Source: an uncultured Porphyromonas sp. (lineage in GTDB: Bacteria; Bacteroidota; Bacteroidia; Bacteroidales; Porphyromonadaceae). Taken from it: 34,783 nt of DNA. This document shows, piece by piece, positions 24,644 to 33,329 of the stretch (the stretch's first letter is position 1; each line of letters begins with the position of its first letter). The DNA is taken from NCBI GenBank assembly GCA_900538385.1, contig UWSO01000021.1, positions 1 to 34,783 on the forward strand. The letters run 5' to 3'. The position numbers were made by a program, and so were the translations under genes. The notes beneath the pieces were generated by a model. The model was not told the origin of the DNA, made no database searches, and saw only the letters and a list, made by a program, of their open reading frames with translations.

Positions 24644-25720
24644 ATGTCTAGACCTATAGCACTCATCACCGGCATCACGGGGCAGGACGGCTCTTACCTC
24701 GCTGAGCTACTTCTATCTAAGGGATATGAGGTGCACGGTACGCTGCGCCGCGCCTCTTACTTCAACACCGCTCGCATCGAGCACCTATACCTCGACGACT
24801 GGGTGCGTGACCAGAGTCAGCGACGCAAGATAGAACTTCACTGGGCCGACATGACGGACAGTTCGTCGCTCATACGCATCATCCAGGAGGTGCGCCCTAC
24901 GGAGATCTACAACCTAGCGGCTCAGAGCCATGTCAAGGTCTCCTTTGAGGTGCCGGAGTACACTGGCGATGTGACCGCCATCGGCACGCTCAGACTGCTC
25001 GAAGCGGTGCGCATCCTAGGCATGAGCCAGTCGGTACGCATCTACCAAGCCTCCACGAGTGAGCTATATGGTCACGTGGCAGAGACACCGCAAAATGAGC
25101 TGACACCCTTCCGCCCCTGCTCGCCCTACGCATGCGCTAAGCTCTACGCCTACTGGATCATTCGCAACTATCGGGAGAGCTACGGTATGTTTGCGGTCAA
25201 CGGGATCCTTTTTAACCATGAGAGTGAGCGACGAGGCGAGAACTTCGTCACCCGCAAGATCACGATGGCGGCAGCACGCATCAAGCTGGGACTTCAGGAC
25301 AAGCTTTATCTAGGCAATCTCAATGCGCTCCGTGACTGGGGCTATGCGCCTGACTACGTCTACTGTATGTGGCTGATGCTGCAAAACGAAAAGCCCGAGG
25401 ACTTTGTCATCGCCACGGGCGAGCAGCACTCGGTGCGGGAGTTTGCCACGCTCGCCTTCCGCTATGTCGGCATCGAGCTGGAGTGGCGAGGCGAGGGCCT
25501 TCACGAGGAGGGTGTGGATCGTGCCACGGGGCATGTGCTGGTCGCTGTGGACGAGAGCTTCTTCCGTCCCGCTGAGGTGGAGACGCTCCTGGGCGACCCG
25601 ACGAAGGCTCGACAGCGCCTCGGGTGGAACCCGCGGATGACTCCTTTTGAGGAACTGGTCAAGCGCATGGTCGAGAGTGATCTAGAGCTATTTGCCAAAG
25701 AAGAGCGTAAGAAGCTATGA
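24644..25720 (+). CDS. gmd: GDP-mannose 4,6-dehydratase
   Basis: First step from GDP-mannose to GDP-L-fucose (and related sugars), forming GDP-4-keto-6-deoxymannose in the cytoplasm. The 358-residue short-chain dehydrogenase has the NADP-binding TGITGQDGSYLAELLL, the HGTLRRAS segment, an STSELYG active-site region, and YACAKLYAYWI carrying the catalytic Tyr-xxx-Lys. NGILFNHES(E)RRGENFVTRKI is diagnostic of Gmd. It overlaps fcl by ATGA and begins the plus-strand operon gmd-fcl-R-M-porX-tsaE. Its promoter lies at 24611. The product would feed capsule, O-antigen or glycoprotein fucosylation; T9SS-bearing Bacteroidetes often fucosylate exported proteins, but that link is inference. Confidence 0.96.
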   Translation: MSRPIALITGITGQDGSYLAELLLSKGYEVHGTLRRASYFNTARIEHLYLDDWVRDQSQRRKIELHWADMTDSSSLIRIIQEVRPTEIYNLAAQSHVKVSFEVPEYTGDVTAIGTLRLLEAVRILGMSQSVRIYQASTSELYGHVAETPQNELTPFRPCSPYACAKLYAYWIIRNYRESYGMFAVNGILFNHESERRGENFVTRKITMAAARIKLGLQDKLYLGNLNALRDWGYAPDYVYCMWLMLQNEKPEDFVIATGEQHSVREFATLAFRYVGIELEWRGEGLHEEGVDRATGHVLVAVDESFFRPAEVETLLGDPTKARQRLGWNPRMTPFEELVKRMVESDLELFAKEERKKL

Positions 25721-26799
25721 AACAATTGACACCTGAAAGCCGCATCTATGTGGCTGGACATCGCGGCTTGGTAGGATCGGCGATACTCCGCCAACTGCAA
25801 GCACGAGGCTACCAGCACTTGATCACCCGCACGCACCAAGAACTAGACTTACTGGACGCAGTGGCGGTGGAGCGCTTCATGCGTGAGGAGCGCCCCGACT
25901 ACATCTTCCTCGCAGCAGCTCATGTGGGCGGAATCATGGCCAATCAAACCTATCGTGCCGACTTTATCATGAACAATCTGGGGATCCAGCAAAACGTCCT
26001 CACCTCTGCGCTCCGCAATGGAGTCGAGGGATTGCTCTTCCTCGGTAGTAGCTGCATCTACCCTCGGCTTGCGCCTCAGCCGATGCGTGAGGATGCGCTG
26101 CTCACCTCGCCACTGGAGTACACCAACGAGCCGTACGCTATCGCCAAGATCGCGGGAATGAAGATGTGCGAGAGTATGAATCTCCAGTATGGTACGAACT
26201 ATCTCTCGGTCATGCCGACCAATCTATATGGTTATGGGGACAACTTTGATCTAGTCAATAGCCATGTCCTGCCCGCTATGATCCGCAAGCTACACCTAGC
26301 GGGCGCATTGCTCCGTGGCGACCTAACAGCACTACGGCGCGACGTGGCGCGACGTCCGCTGGAGGGCTTGACAGAGCAGAGTAGTCTGGAGGAGTTCACG
26401 GCAGAGCTAGCACGCTACGGCATCACGCCCACCAGTTTACAGCTGTGGGGCACGGGATCGGCACTGCGTGAATTTATGTGGAGCGACGACCTAGCGGAGG
26501 CTTGCATAACCATTGCCGAGCGGGTGTCGTTTGCTGAGCTATACCCTGCCGGTGAGCGAGAGATCCGCAACACGCACATCAACATCGGTTCGGGCGAAGA
26601 GGTCTCCATCCGCACGCTGGCCACGCTCGTCGCTGAGGCGACACACTACGAGGGGCGCATCGAGTGGGACGCCACGAAGCCCGACGGCACCCCCCGCAAG
26701 CTCCTCGACCTGACGCGTCTCACCTCCCTCGGCTACACCGCCACGACGCCTCTCGCCGTCGGAATCCCCCAGCTCTACGACTGGTACTGCCAGCAGTAA
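25717..26799 (+). CDS. fcl: GDP-L-fucose synthase
   Basis: An epimerase and reductase that converts GDP-4-keto-6-deoxymannose to GDP-L-fucose, completing the pathway begun by Gmd. The 360-residue protein begins YVAGHRGLVGSAILRQL (NADPH-binding). FLGSSCIYPRLAPQPMRED, TNEPYAIAKIAGMKMCE (Tyr-xxx-Lys) and MPTNLYGYGDNFD are hallmarks of Fcl/WcaG. It is somewhat longer than the E. coli enzyme because of an insert around residues 195-225 rich in Arg and Leu, also common in Bacteroidetes versions. The start overlaps the gmd stop by 4 bp. The stop is only 12 bp before the restriction endonuclease gene. Confidence 0.95.
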   Translation: MKQLTPESRIYVAGHRGLVGSAILRQLQARGYQHLITRTHQELDLLDAVAVERFMREERPDYIFLAAAHVGGIMANQTYRADFIMNNLGIQQNVLTSALRNGVEGLLFLGSSCIYPRLAPQPMREDALLTSPLEYTNEPYAIAKIAGMKMCESMNLQYGTNYLSVMPTNLYGYGDNFDLVNSHVLPAMIRKLHLAGALLRGDLTALRRDVARRPLEGLTEQSSLEEFTAELARYGITPTSLQLWGTGSALREFMWSDDLAEACITIAERVSFAELYPAGEREIRNTHINIGSGEEVSIRTLATLVAEATHYEGRIEWDATKPDGTPRKLLDLTRLTSLGYTATTPLAVGIPQLYDWYCQQ

Positions 26800-26811
26800 T
26801 CCACAAAAACT

Positions 26812-27678
26812 ATGACAAATATAATAGATGCTATCTGCAACATAACCACCCTCACCTCTTTGGAGCTTACTAGCCTGTCGCATTCGAAGAATAGAGCAAA
26901 TTCGATGGGAGAGAGCCTAGAAATGTTTGTCAAAGATTTATTTGCTGGGAGCTATAATACTAACAGTTCAAGTAAGCGAACAAAGCTCCTGGCAAAGACT
27001 TTCAGCTATCTAGGGAATCAGAACAATCCGCCTGATGCGATTTTGCTTAATGGAGATGCAATAGAAATTAAGAAGATCGAAAGTTTCGGCTCCTCTTTAG
27101 CCCTTAACAGTAGCTATCCTAAAAGACAACTACACTCCTCCGACCCAATGCTTAGTACTGCGTGTCGCAATTGTGAAGATTGGACGACAAAAGACCTTAT
27201 CTATTCTGTTGGCGTGGTCAGGGACAATCATCTTCGTGCGTTGGCTATGGTATATGGAGATCTATATTGTGCTGATGCTGAGACATACACCAAGATCAAG
27301 AGACACATTAAAGAAGGAGTAGAGCAGATAGAGGGCATTGAGTTTGCTCAGACAAGAGAATTAGGACGAGTCAATCGTGTCGATCCTCTTGGGATAACTT
27401 ATTTACGTGTCAGAGGTATGTGGGGGATTGAAAACCCATTTACCCTCTTTCAAGACTTATACGAGATTAAAGAGGAGCATTGCTTTGACCTACTTGCCGT
27501 AGTAGAAAAGAATAAGTACCTATCATTTGACAATAGGTACAAGCTCGAATCTCTTTCAAAGAGTCTCAAAGGACTGTCTATTAAGGATGCCAAAGTAAGA
27601 GAGCCAAATAATCCTGCCCTCCTCAAGAATGTCAAACTAATTACCTATAGTATCTCTCATGAGCATGACGCTGATTAG
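26812..27678 (+). CDS. Type II restriction endonuclease, NgoPII-like (predicted GGCC)
   Basis: A 288-residue predicted DNA-cleaving enzyme. The sequence closely resembles, from memory, the NgoPII family of Neisseria, which cuts GGCC: the KNRANSMGESLEMFVKDLF start, FSYLGNQNNPPDAILLNGDA, ELGRVNRVDPLGITYLRVRG, and MWGIENP. D75 with E85-I-K87 forms a PD-(D/E)xK nuclease centre. Its last 20 bp overlap the methyltransferase gene. A sampled 60-bp segment (27061-27120) is about 38% G+C against about 65% in a gmd segment, suggesting horizontal acquisition. It lies 12 bp after fcl with no obvious promoter of its own. The recognition site is inferred by similarity only. Confidence 0.88.
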   Translation: MTNIIDAICNITTLTSLELTSLSHSKNRANSMGESLEMFVKDLFAGSYNTNSSSKRTKLLAKTFSYLGNQNNPPDAILLNGDAIEIKKIESFGSSLALNSSYPKRQLHSSDPMLSTACRNCEDWTTKDLIYSVGVVRDNHLRALAMVYGDLYCADAETYTKIKRHIKEGVEQIEGIEFAQTRELGRVNRVDPLGITYLRVRGMWGIENPFTLFQDLYEIKEEHCFDLLAVVEKNKYLSFDNRYKLESLSKSLKGLSIKDAKVREPNNPALLKNVKLITYSISHEHDAD

Positions 27679-28738
27679 CCTATTTTCTGGTGCGGGGGGG
27701 ATGGATCTAGGATTTCACAAGGCTGGATTTACCACCGTACTTGCCAATGAGTATGACAAGACAATCTGTCCTACCTTCAAGCAGAACTTCCCTGATGTAC
27801 CCCTACTAGAGGGTGATATTCGTAAAATCCCAGAGAGATTATTTCCTCGTTATATAGATGGTATTATCGGAGGTCCTCCATGTCAATCTTGGAGTGAAGC
27901 AGGAGCATTAAAGGGTATTGAAGATGCTCGTGGACAGCTTTTCTTTGATTACATACGCATCCTTAAGTATACACAGCCGAAGTTCTTTGTCGCAGAGAAC
28001 GTATCTGGTATGTTGTCTAAACGCCATCAAGAAGCGGTGCAAAACTTCATTAATCTCTTTGATCAAGCAGGATACAATGTTTTCGTTGAGTTACTGAACG
28101 CCTATGACTACGAAGTCCCAGAAGACCGCAAGCGTGTCTTTTATATTGGATTTCGAAAAGATCTTGACATCAAGGAGTTTAAGTTTCCAGCTCCTATACC
28201 TAAGCGATTGACGCTACGTGATGCTATATGGGATCTGAGAGACACCGCAATTCCAGCTAGATACTCTAATAAGAGTAACGGAGATGCTTGTCTAGTCCCG
28301 AACCATGAATACTTCACAGGTAGCTACTCTCCTATCTTTATGTCTCGCAATAGAGTGCGCTCATGGGATGAACCAGGCTTCACAGTCCAAGCTAGTGGCA
28401 GGCAGTGTCAGTTGCATCCCCAAGCCCCTAAGATGCAAAAGATAGAAACAAACAAGCATATCTTCGACCCGCTTAATGAAAAGCTATATCGTCGTATGAC
28501 TGTCAGAGAGGTTGCTCGTGTACAGTCCTTCCCAGATGACTTTCTCTTCATCTATGATCAAGTCAATGATGGGTATAAAATGGTCGGTAACGCAGTCCCT
28601 GTGAATCTTGCTTACCACGTGGCTCTGAGTATCAAACAAGCTCTCAAGCAAGCTGGTCTTGAAATACATAAGAGCGAACCCTTTGTAGAGCAACAACCCC
28701 AAAGGTCTATGACTCAATCCACGCTATTCACACAATAA
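27659..28738 (+). CDS. DNA (cytosine-5) methyltransferase partner of the NgoPII-like enzyme
   Basis: Protects the host DNA by 5-methylcytosine formation, presumably within GGCC. The 359-residue enzyme has the C5-methyltransferase motifs in order: LFSGAGGMDLGFHKAGF (motif I), GGPPCQSWS with catalytic C75 (motif IV), ENVSG (113-117, motif VI), EDRKRVFYIGF (155-165, motif VIII) and VREVARVQSFPDDF with MVGNAVP near the end (IX-X). Between VIII and IX lies a target-recognition region that includes CLVPNHEYFTG. An ATG at codon 3 is an alternative start. It overlaps the endonuclease gene by 20 bp and ends 11 bp before porX. Like its partner it is AT-rich. Confidence 0.92.
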   Translation: MSMTLISLFSGAGGMDLGFHKAGFTTVLANEYDKTICPTFKQNFPDVPLLEGDIRKIPERLFPRYIDGIIGGPPCQSWSEAGALKGIEDARGQLFFDYIRILKYTQPKFFVAENVSGMLSKRHQEAVQNFINLFDQAGYNVFVELLNAYDYEVPEDRKRVFYIGFRKDLDIKEFKFPAPIPKRLTLRDAIWDLRDTAIPARYSNKSNGDACLVPNHEYFTGSYSPIFMSRNRVRSWDEPGFTVQASGRQCQLHPQAPKMQKIETNKHIFDPLNEKLYRRMTVREVARVQSFPDDFLFIYDQVNDGYKMVGNAVPVNLAYHVALSIKQALKQAGLEIHKSEPFVEQQPQRSMTQSTLFTQ

Positions 28739-28749
28739 GCTACGCATCT

Positions 28750-30294
28750 ATGTCCGCAATACAGATACTCTGGGTCGATGACGAGATAGATCTCCTGAGA
28801 CCGCACATCATATTCCTCGAGCAGCACGGCTATCAGGTCACCCCCTGCGTGAGTGGTGCCGACGCCCTCGATCTGCTACAGGAGCAGTCGTACGACTTAG
28901 TCTTCCTCGATGAGCAGATGCCTGGCTTGTCGGGACTAGAGACGCTCGCGCGCATCGCTCCACTCTACCCTTACCTCCCCATCGTCATGGTCACCAAGAG
29001 CGAGGAGGAGCACCTAATGAATGAGGCGATCAGCCGTCAGATAGCCGACTACCTCATCAAGCCGGTCAATCCGCACCAACTTCTCCTCTCGCTCAAGAAA
29101 GTACTACACCGAGATCAGATCGTTACTGAAGCCACACAGCAAAACTACATACAAGCCTTTCGTGAGCTATCCCTACGGATCAATAGTGCTGGCACCATCG
29201 ACGAGTGGATGGCCATTTATAAGGAGATCTCCAAGTGGGTCATGCAGGTAGACAACTACCTTCCCGATATGGCAGAGACGCTGCAGTCGCAGCGTGACGA
29301 GGCGAATAGACTCTTCGCCAAGTACATTATCAAGGAGTACGAGGGGTGGATACAAAATCCTAAGAGTGCTCCCACGATGAGCCACACACTGATGCGTGAC
29401 AAGGTCTTTCCGATGCTAGATCGTGGCGAGCATGTCTTCTTAATCCTCATCGACAACTTTCGCTGGGACCAGTGGCTCGCCGTGCAGGAGATGCTGAGCG
29501 GACTCTTCACCTTCGACGACGGCATGTACACCGCCATTCTGCCCACAGCCACACAATATGCGAGAAACGCGATCTTCTCAGGGCTCATGCCCCTAGAGAT
29601 TGCGAAAACCTTTCCCGAGCTATGGGTCGATGAGGAGAGCGAAGAGGGCAAGAATCTCAACGAAGAGCCCATGATCACAAGCCTTCTCAAGCGATATCGC
29701 AAGCCCTACAGCTTCGCCTATCGCAAGGTCTACGAGACCTCCTTCGGCGAGCGACTCCTCGCCCAGCTCAACGAGCTGGAGGGGAATCAGCTCAACGTCA
29801 TCGTCCTCAACTTCGTCGATATGCTATCGCATGCTCGCACCGAGAGCAAGATGATCCGTGAGCTCGCCAGCAGCGAGGCCGCTTATCGCTCCTTGACACA
29901 GAGCTGGTTCCGCCACTCGACCACCTATCGGCTCTTCGAGCAGATCGCTCAGATGGGTGCCAAGATCATCCTAACGACCGACCATGGCACAGTTCGCGTA
30001 CGCAAGCCAGTCAAGATCGTGGGCAATCGCAATACCTCGACCAATCTGCGCTATAAGCTAGGGCAAAGTCTCACCTTCGATGCCAAAGAGGCTTATGCGC
30101 CCCGCAAACCTAAGGATATAGGTCTTCCTGTCAACCATCTGACAGACGGATACGTCTTCTGCTACGAGCAGAACTTCTTCGCCTATCCTAATAACTACAA
30201 CTACTACGTCAACTACTACCGTGACACGCTCCAGCACGGAGGTATCTCTATGGAGGAGATGCTCGTGCCTTGCATCACGCTCACGCCTCGTTAA
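28750..30294 (+). CDS. porX: PorX-type response regulator with PglZ phosphodiesterase domain
   Basis: PorX is the response regulator that, with PorY and SigP in P. gingivalis, controls T9SS genes, and its PglZ domain can hydrolyse nucleotides. The 514-residue protein has a receiver domain (1-122) with acidic pocket D10-D11, phospho-acceptor D54 (VFLDEQMPGLSG), T82 and K104 (YLIKPVNP). A helical linker follows. The alkaline-phosphatase-like PglZ domain begins about residue 200, with LILIDNFRWDQW, LPTATQYARNAIFSGLMP, FVDMLSHART and ILTTDHGTVRVRKP as probable metal and active-site segments. It follows the methyltransferase by 11 bp and precedes tsaE by 13 bp. The three LRR proteins with T9SS tails are candidate clients of the pathway it regulates. 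Confidence 0.93.
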   Translation: MSAIQILWVDDEIDLLRPHIIFLEQHGYQVTPCVSGADALDLLQEQSYDLVFLDEQMPGLSGLETLARIAPLYPYLPIVMVTKSEEEHLMNEAISRQIADYLIKPVNPHQLLLSLKKVLHRDQIVTEATQQNYIQAFRELSLRINSAGTIDEWMAIYKEISKWVMQVDNYLPDMAETLQSQRDEANRLFAKYIIKEYEGWIQNPKSAPTMSHTLMRDKVFPMLDRGEHVFLILIDNFRWDQWLAVQEMLSGLFTFDDGMYTAILPTATQYARNAIFSGLMPLEIAKTFPELWVDEESEEGKNLNEEPMITSLLKRYRKPYSFAYRKVYETSFGERLLAQLNELEGNQLNVIVLNFVDMLSHARTESKMIRELASSEAAYRSLTQSWFRHSTTYRLFEQIAQMGAKIILTTDHGTVRVRKPVKIVGNRNTSTNLRYKLGQSLTFDAKEAYAPRKPKDIGLPVNHLTDGYVFCYEQNFFAYPNNYNYYVNYYRDTLQHGGISMEEMLVPCITLTPR

Positions 30295-30307
30295 TACCAT
30301 TAACTAT

Positions 30308-30733
30308 ATGCGTCTCACACTACAATCCCTTGCCGACCTTCCACGCGTTGCCCAGGAGGTACACACACGACTAGCCAACTACCCCGTCATCGCCCTCCAG
30401 GGGGATCTAGGAGCGGGCAAGACGACGCTCGTTCACGAGCTGTGCCGTCTCGATGGCGCCAGCGAAGAGGAGGTGGTCAATAGCCCCACCTTTGCCATTG
30501 TCAACGTCTACACGACCCAGTCCGACGAAACCATCTATCATATAGACTGCTACCGTCTGGAGAACCTAGCAGATGCCGATCAGATAGGACTAGCCGAATA
30601 TATCCGCTCAGGTGCTCGCTGCTATATCGAGTGGCCCGACGTCATCGCTCCACTACTCCCCGAGGATACCGCCGTCATCCACATCGAGGCGCAGCCCGAC
30701 GGCTCCCGCCTCCTCACCCTCCTCACCGAGTAA
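30308..30733 (+). CDS. tsaE: tRNA threonylcarbamoyladenosine ATPase subunit TsaE
   Basis: An ATPase needed, with TsaB and TsaD, for N6-threonylcarbamoyladenosine at position 37 of ANN-decoding tRNAs. The start at 30308 gives the normal 141 residues; an upstream frame runs into porX. Walker A is GDLGAGKTT (32-40). VNSPTFAIVNVY and IYHIDCYRLENLADADQIGLAEYI are family hallmarks, and CYIEWPDVIAPLLPED near the C-terminus is typical. It is the last gene of the plus-strand operon. A hairpin and a bidirectional terminator follow at 30849-30934. No other tRNA-modification genes are nearby. Confidence 0.95.
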   Translation: MRLTLQSLADLPRVAQEVHTRLANYPVIALQGDLGAGKTTLVHELCRLDGASEEEVVNSPTFAIVNVYTTQSDETIYHIDCYRLENLADADQIGLAEYIRSGARCYIEWPDVIAPLLPEDTAVIHIEAQPDGSRLLTLLTE

Positions 30734-30848
30734 GCTCGCACTACAAGCCTACCCAACATACTGACGTGTAGCACTCCCACGCAAGTTCACTCGTGAGGCC
30801 GACTGTGCCAAAAGTTTAAGTGCGATGCATACCCGTTTTGCCCTTTTT

Positions 30849-30878
30849 CGGGTACATATCGGAGAAGACATGTACCCG
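30849..30878. other. Hairpin downstream of tsaE
   Basis: Arms CGGGTACAT (30849-30857) and ATGTACCCG (30870-30878) enclose a 12-base loop. Just upstream, TACCCG plus a T-rich stretch could pair with the left arm instead, so two alternative stems are possible. Its role is unknown; it might aid termination. Confidence 0.45.
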
Positions 30879-30901
30879 TTGTGTCGTTTACACCTAAAAG
30901 A

Positions 30902-30934
30902 AGAGAGGAGAGTTTGTAAAATGCTCTCCTCTCT
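30902..30934. terminator. Bidirectional terminator between tsaE and LRR gene 3
   Basis: Arms AGAGAGGAGAG and CTCTCCTCTCT form a perfect 11-bp stem with an 11-base loop. It is followed by CTTTCT on the plus strand and by CTTCTTTTAGG on the minus strand. Its position between two convergent genes fits termination in both directions. Confidence 0.75.
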
Positions 30935-30974
30935 CTTTCTACGAGTATGCGTTAATTTGCAGCAAACATCGATC

Positions 30975-33329
30975 TTATAGTATTATACGATGACATTTAG
31001 GTCCTATTTGTAGGAGGTACACGCCTCGGGGTAAAGTTTCAGTGTCGATACTTGCATCTAGGTCTGTCGAGGTCTGTATTGTATTCAGTACCTCCCCGCT
31101 AGGTGTTATGAGTCGTATAGTACTCCCCTGAGTCACATTGAAGAAGACTATTCGGCCTTGAGTGATGGCAAAGGATACCTCCTTTGATCCAATGATGTCT
31201 TCGCAATCCAGTAAAATGCCATTTCCTTCATTCACCCCACCTTTAAAATCAAACGCCTGCCAATTCTTGGGCTGAATTATTTTCAAGAAATCGTCGGAAA
31301 ATTGATTTTGCTCCTCTTTTGACTCAGAGTCTATAACCATCACAAGAGCTTTGTCTTTTGCTACCCTCTGGGGAAGAGCATCCATTACCGTTTGCATAGC
31401 ATTAAGAGAGAATTTGTTTTGATAGAGATAGACCTTCTTAAGCTTGCTCAGTCCTTCTATAGATAATGAAGCGAAGGCATTCGAAGAGATATCAAGTAGC
31501 TCTAGATCTTTGTTTGCCGAAATATCAAGGTTTTGCAGTCCTATCCTTGCACAAAAGAGTTCTCTCAGCAGTGGATTCTTATCAAGTTCGATTGTCTTGA
31601 GCTGATTGCCTGAGACCGACAGAACCTCTAAGCCTACAAGCGAAGAGACGTCGATAGAGTTCAGCTGATTGTCGTAAATGTAGAGCTCCTTTAAGGACGG
31701 ATGTGTGCCCCAGATTACGCTTGTCAAGCGATTATTGGGCAATAAGACTGTTTCCAGCTTGCTATTATGAGAAAGGTCAATTTCAGAAAGCTCATTGTAA
31801 GCTGCAATCAAACTAGACAAATTAGGAGCGTGAGACACGTCTAAGGAAGTCATTTTTATGTCTGATGCAATGAGAGACATTACATCGCCTTTGATTTGAA
31901 TGTTTTGATCCGCAACCAAGAGATTACCCTGACTGTCTTTTGTCACCCCCTCTATTTCGGGTAGAGAAAAGTCTGCATTCATAGCAAGAATCGTTATAGG
32001 GCTACCTACAGTTAGCGCAGTATGAAACTGAATAAACGGCTCATCAATCTTTTCTATTTCTACTGGGGTCCCCCCGTTGTGATCAAGGGTCTTCCACCAC
32101 TTAGACTTCAGAGACTCTAGTATAGAGTTATCAATAAAGTTGCCTTCCGTAGATGCCAGTCTATTTACTAAGACAATCTCCGCACCATCCCTCTTCGTAC
32201 GAGCGGGAAGAGAAGCTATCATTTTTGTCACCCCCTCTTTGCTTAGATTGTTTTGGTGACAAAAAACTTTATTGAGCGACTTGGCTTCTGGTGAGAATAG
32301 GAGCGACTCAATTTGATTGTCTGATACATCAACGTATTCTAGGACTTTGTGAGAAGAGCAGTCTATACTTTTCAGTTGATTGCCCTTACATGAAAGTTCT
32401 TTGAGTAGTAGATTAGAAGATAGATTCAAACTCGCAATTCTATTGCTATCACATTCTAAAGACCATAGTTTAGTAAAAGGTGAGAGCTCTAGTTCTTCTA
32501 TATTGGTATTGTTGCAAGCTAAGCTTTCTAACGGGAGATTTGCTGGCAGACTAAGCTTTGACAGATTGTTGTGGCTACAGTCGAGCAACTCTATTGAAGT
32601 TGACTTTGACAAGTCTATCTCGCTAAAAAGATTTTTCCTGCAATCTAGAATGGATAGACTTGGCAACCCAGAGAGATCCAGAGAGGAGAGCTGGTTGTCG
32701 AAGCAGTATATATTATTAAGAAGGGGATGCTCCGAAAATAAAATCGTTCGAAGTTTATTCTCTGAGCATTCTAGCGACATTAGGTTTTTGTTTTTAGTAA
32801 TGTCTAGCTGCTCTAGTTGGTTATTATAGCAGAGCAACGTTATCAACCTACTCGCGCCAGAGATATCTAGCGATTTAAGTTGGTTAGAGTAGCACTTGAG
32901 CTCTTTGAGCTTGGCATGATTGAGCAGGGAGAGAGACTTTATTTTATTCTGATAGCACCACAGCTTTGTAAGTCCACTTAGAGTAGAAATGTCAAGCTCC
33001 GTAATCTCATTTTTATCGCAAAATAACGTCGTTAGACTCTTAGTCTTAGAAAGATCAAGACTAATTATCTTATTACCTGAGCAGTCGAGAGATGTTATCT
33101 CTCCCTTAATAGTTATCGTACTACTAGTCGGGGTATAGCGATTCTTAGAGGAGGTATCTTCACTTGCTCCTTCTATCGTCCATGGACCATTAGCTTTGAC
33201 TTTCAAATTGATGAACTCTGGCTTATTTGCTTCGTCCAGAGTAAGTGTGATACTCTCTTGTGAGAATAGGTGTCCTGAAAGGAGACAGGCTAAAAGGAAA
33301 AAGCCAAGGAATACTGTTCTTTGTTTCAT
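30975..33329 (-). CDS. Secreted LRR protein 3 with duplicated module and T9SS tail
   Basis: A 784-residue predicted surface or secreted protein. The signal peptide is residues 1-24 (ending HLFSQ). It consists of two related modules. Module 1 has an N-cap (25-78), LRRs (79-363) and a C-cap with MIASLPART and WWKTLDHNGG (364-422). Module 2 has an N-cap (431-482), LRRs (483-643) and a C-cap with VMDALPQRV and NWQAFDFKGG (644-700). LRR protein 1 has a similar N-cap and a similar ALPDR/KGW segment after its LRRs. Residues 710-784 end RGVYLLQIGPKCHRIIL, as in type A T9SS sorting domains. Sampled segments are 30-35% G+C, far below LRR protein 1 and porX, suggesting separate ancestry. The function is unknown; adhesion is plausible. 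Confidence 0.86.
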   Translation of the reverse strand: MKQRTVFLGFFLLACLLSGHLFSQESITLTLDEANKPEFINLKVKANGPWTIEGASEDTSSKNRYTPTSSTITIKGEITSLDCSGNKIISLDLSKTKSLTTLFCDKNEITELDISTLSGLTKLWCYQNKIKSLSLLNHAKLKELKCYSNQLKSLDISGASRLITLLCYNNQLEQLDITKNKNLMSLECSENKLRTILFSEHPLLNNIYCFDNQLSSLDLSGLPSLSILDCRKNLFSEIDLSKSTSIELLDCSHNNLSKLSLPANLPLESLACNNTNIEELELSPFTKLWSLECDSNRIASLNLSSNLLLKELSCKGNQLKSIDCSSHKVLEYVDVSDNQIESLLFSPEAKSLNKVFCHQNNLSKEGVTKMIASLPARTKRDGAEIVLVNRLASTEGNFIDNSILESLKSKWWKTLDHNGGTPVEIEKIDEPFIQFHTALTVGSPITILAMNADFSLPEIEGVTKDSQGNLLVADQNIQIKGDVMSLIASDIKMTSLDVSHAPNLSSLIAAYNELSEIDLSHNSKLETVLLPNNRLTSVIWGTHPSLKELYIYDNQLNSIDVSSLVGLEVLSVSGNQLKTIELDKNPLLRELFCARIGLQNLDISANKDLELLDISSNAFASLSIEGLSKLKKVYLYQNKFSLNAMQTVMDALPQRVAKDKALVMVIDSESKEEQNQFSDDFLKIIQPKNWQAFDFKGGVNEGNGILLDCEDIIGSKEVSFAITQGRIVFFNVTQGSTIRLITPSGEVLNTIQTSTDLDASIDTETLPRGVYLLQIGPKCHRIIL

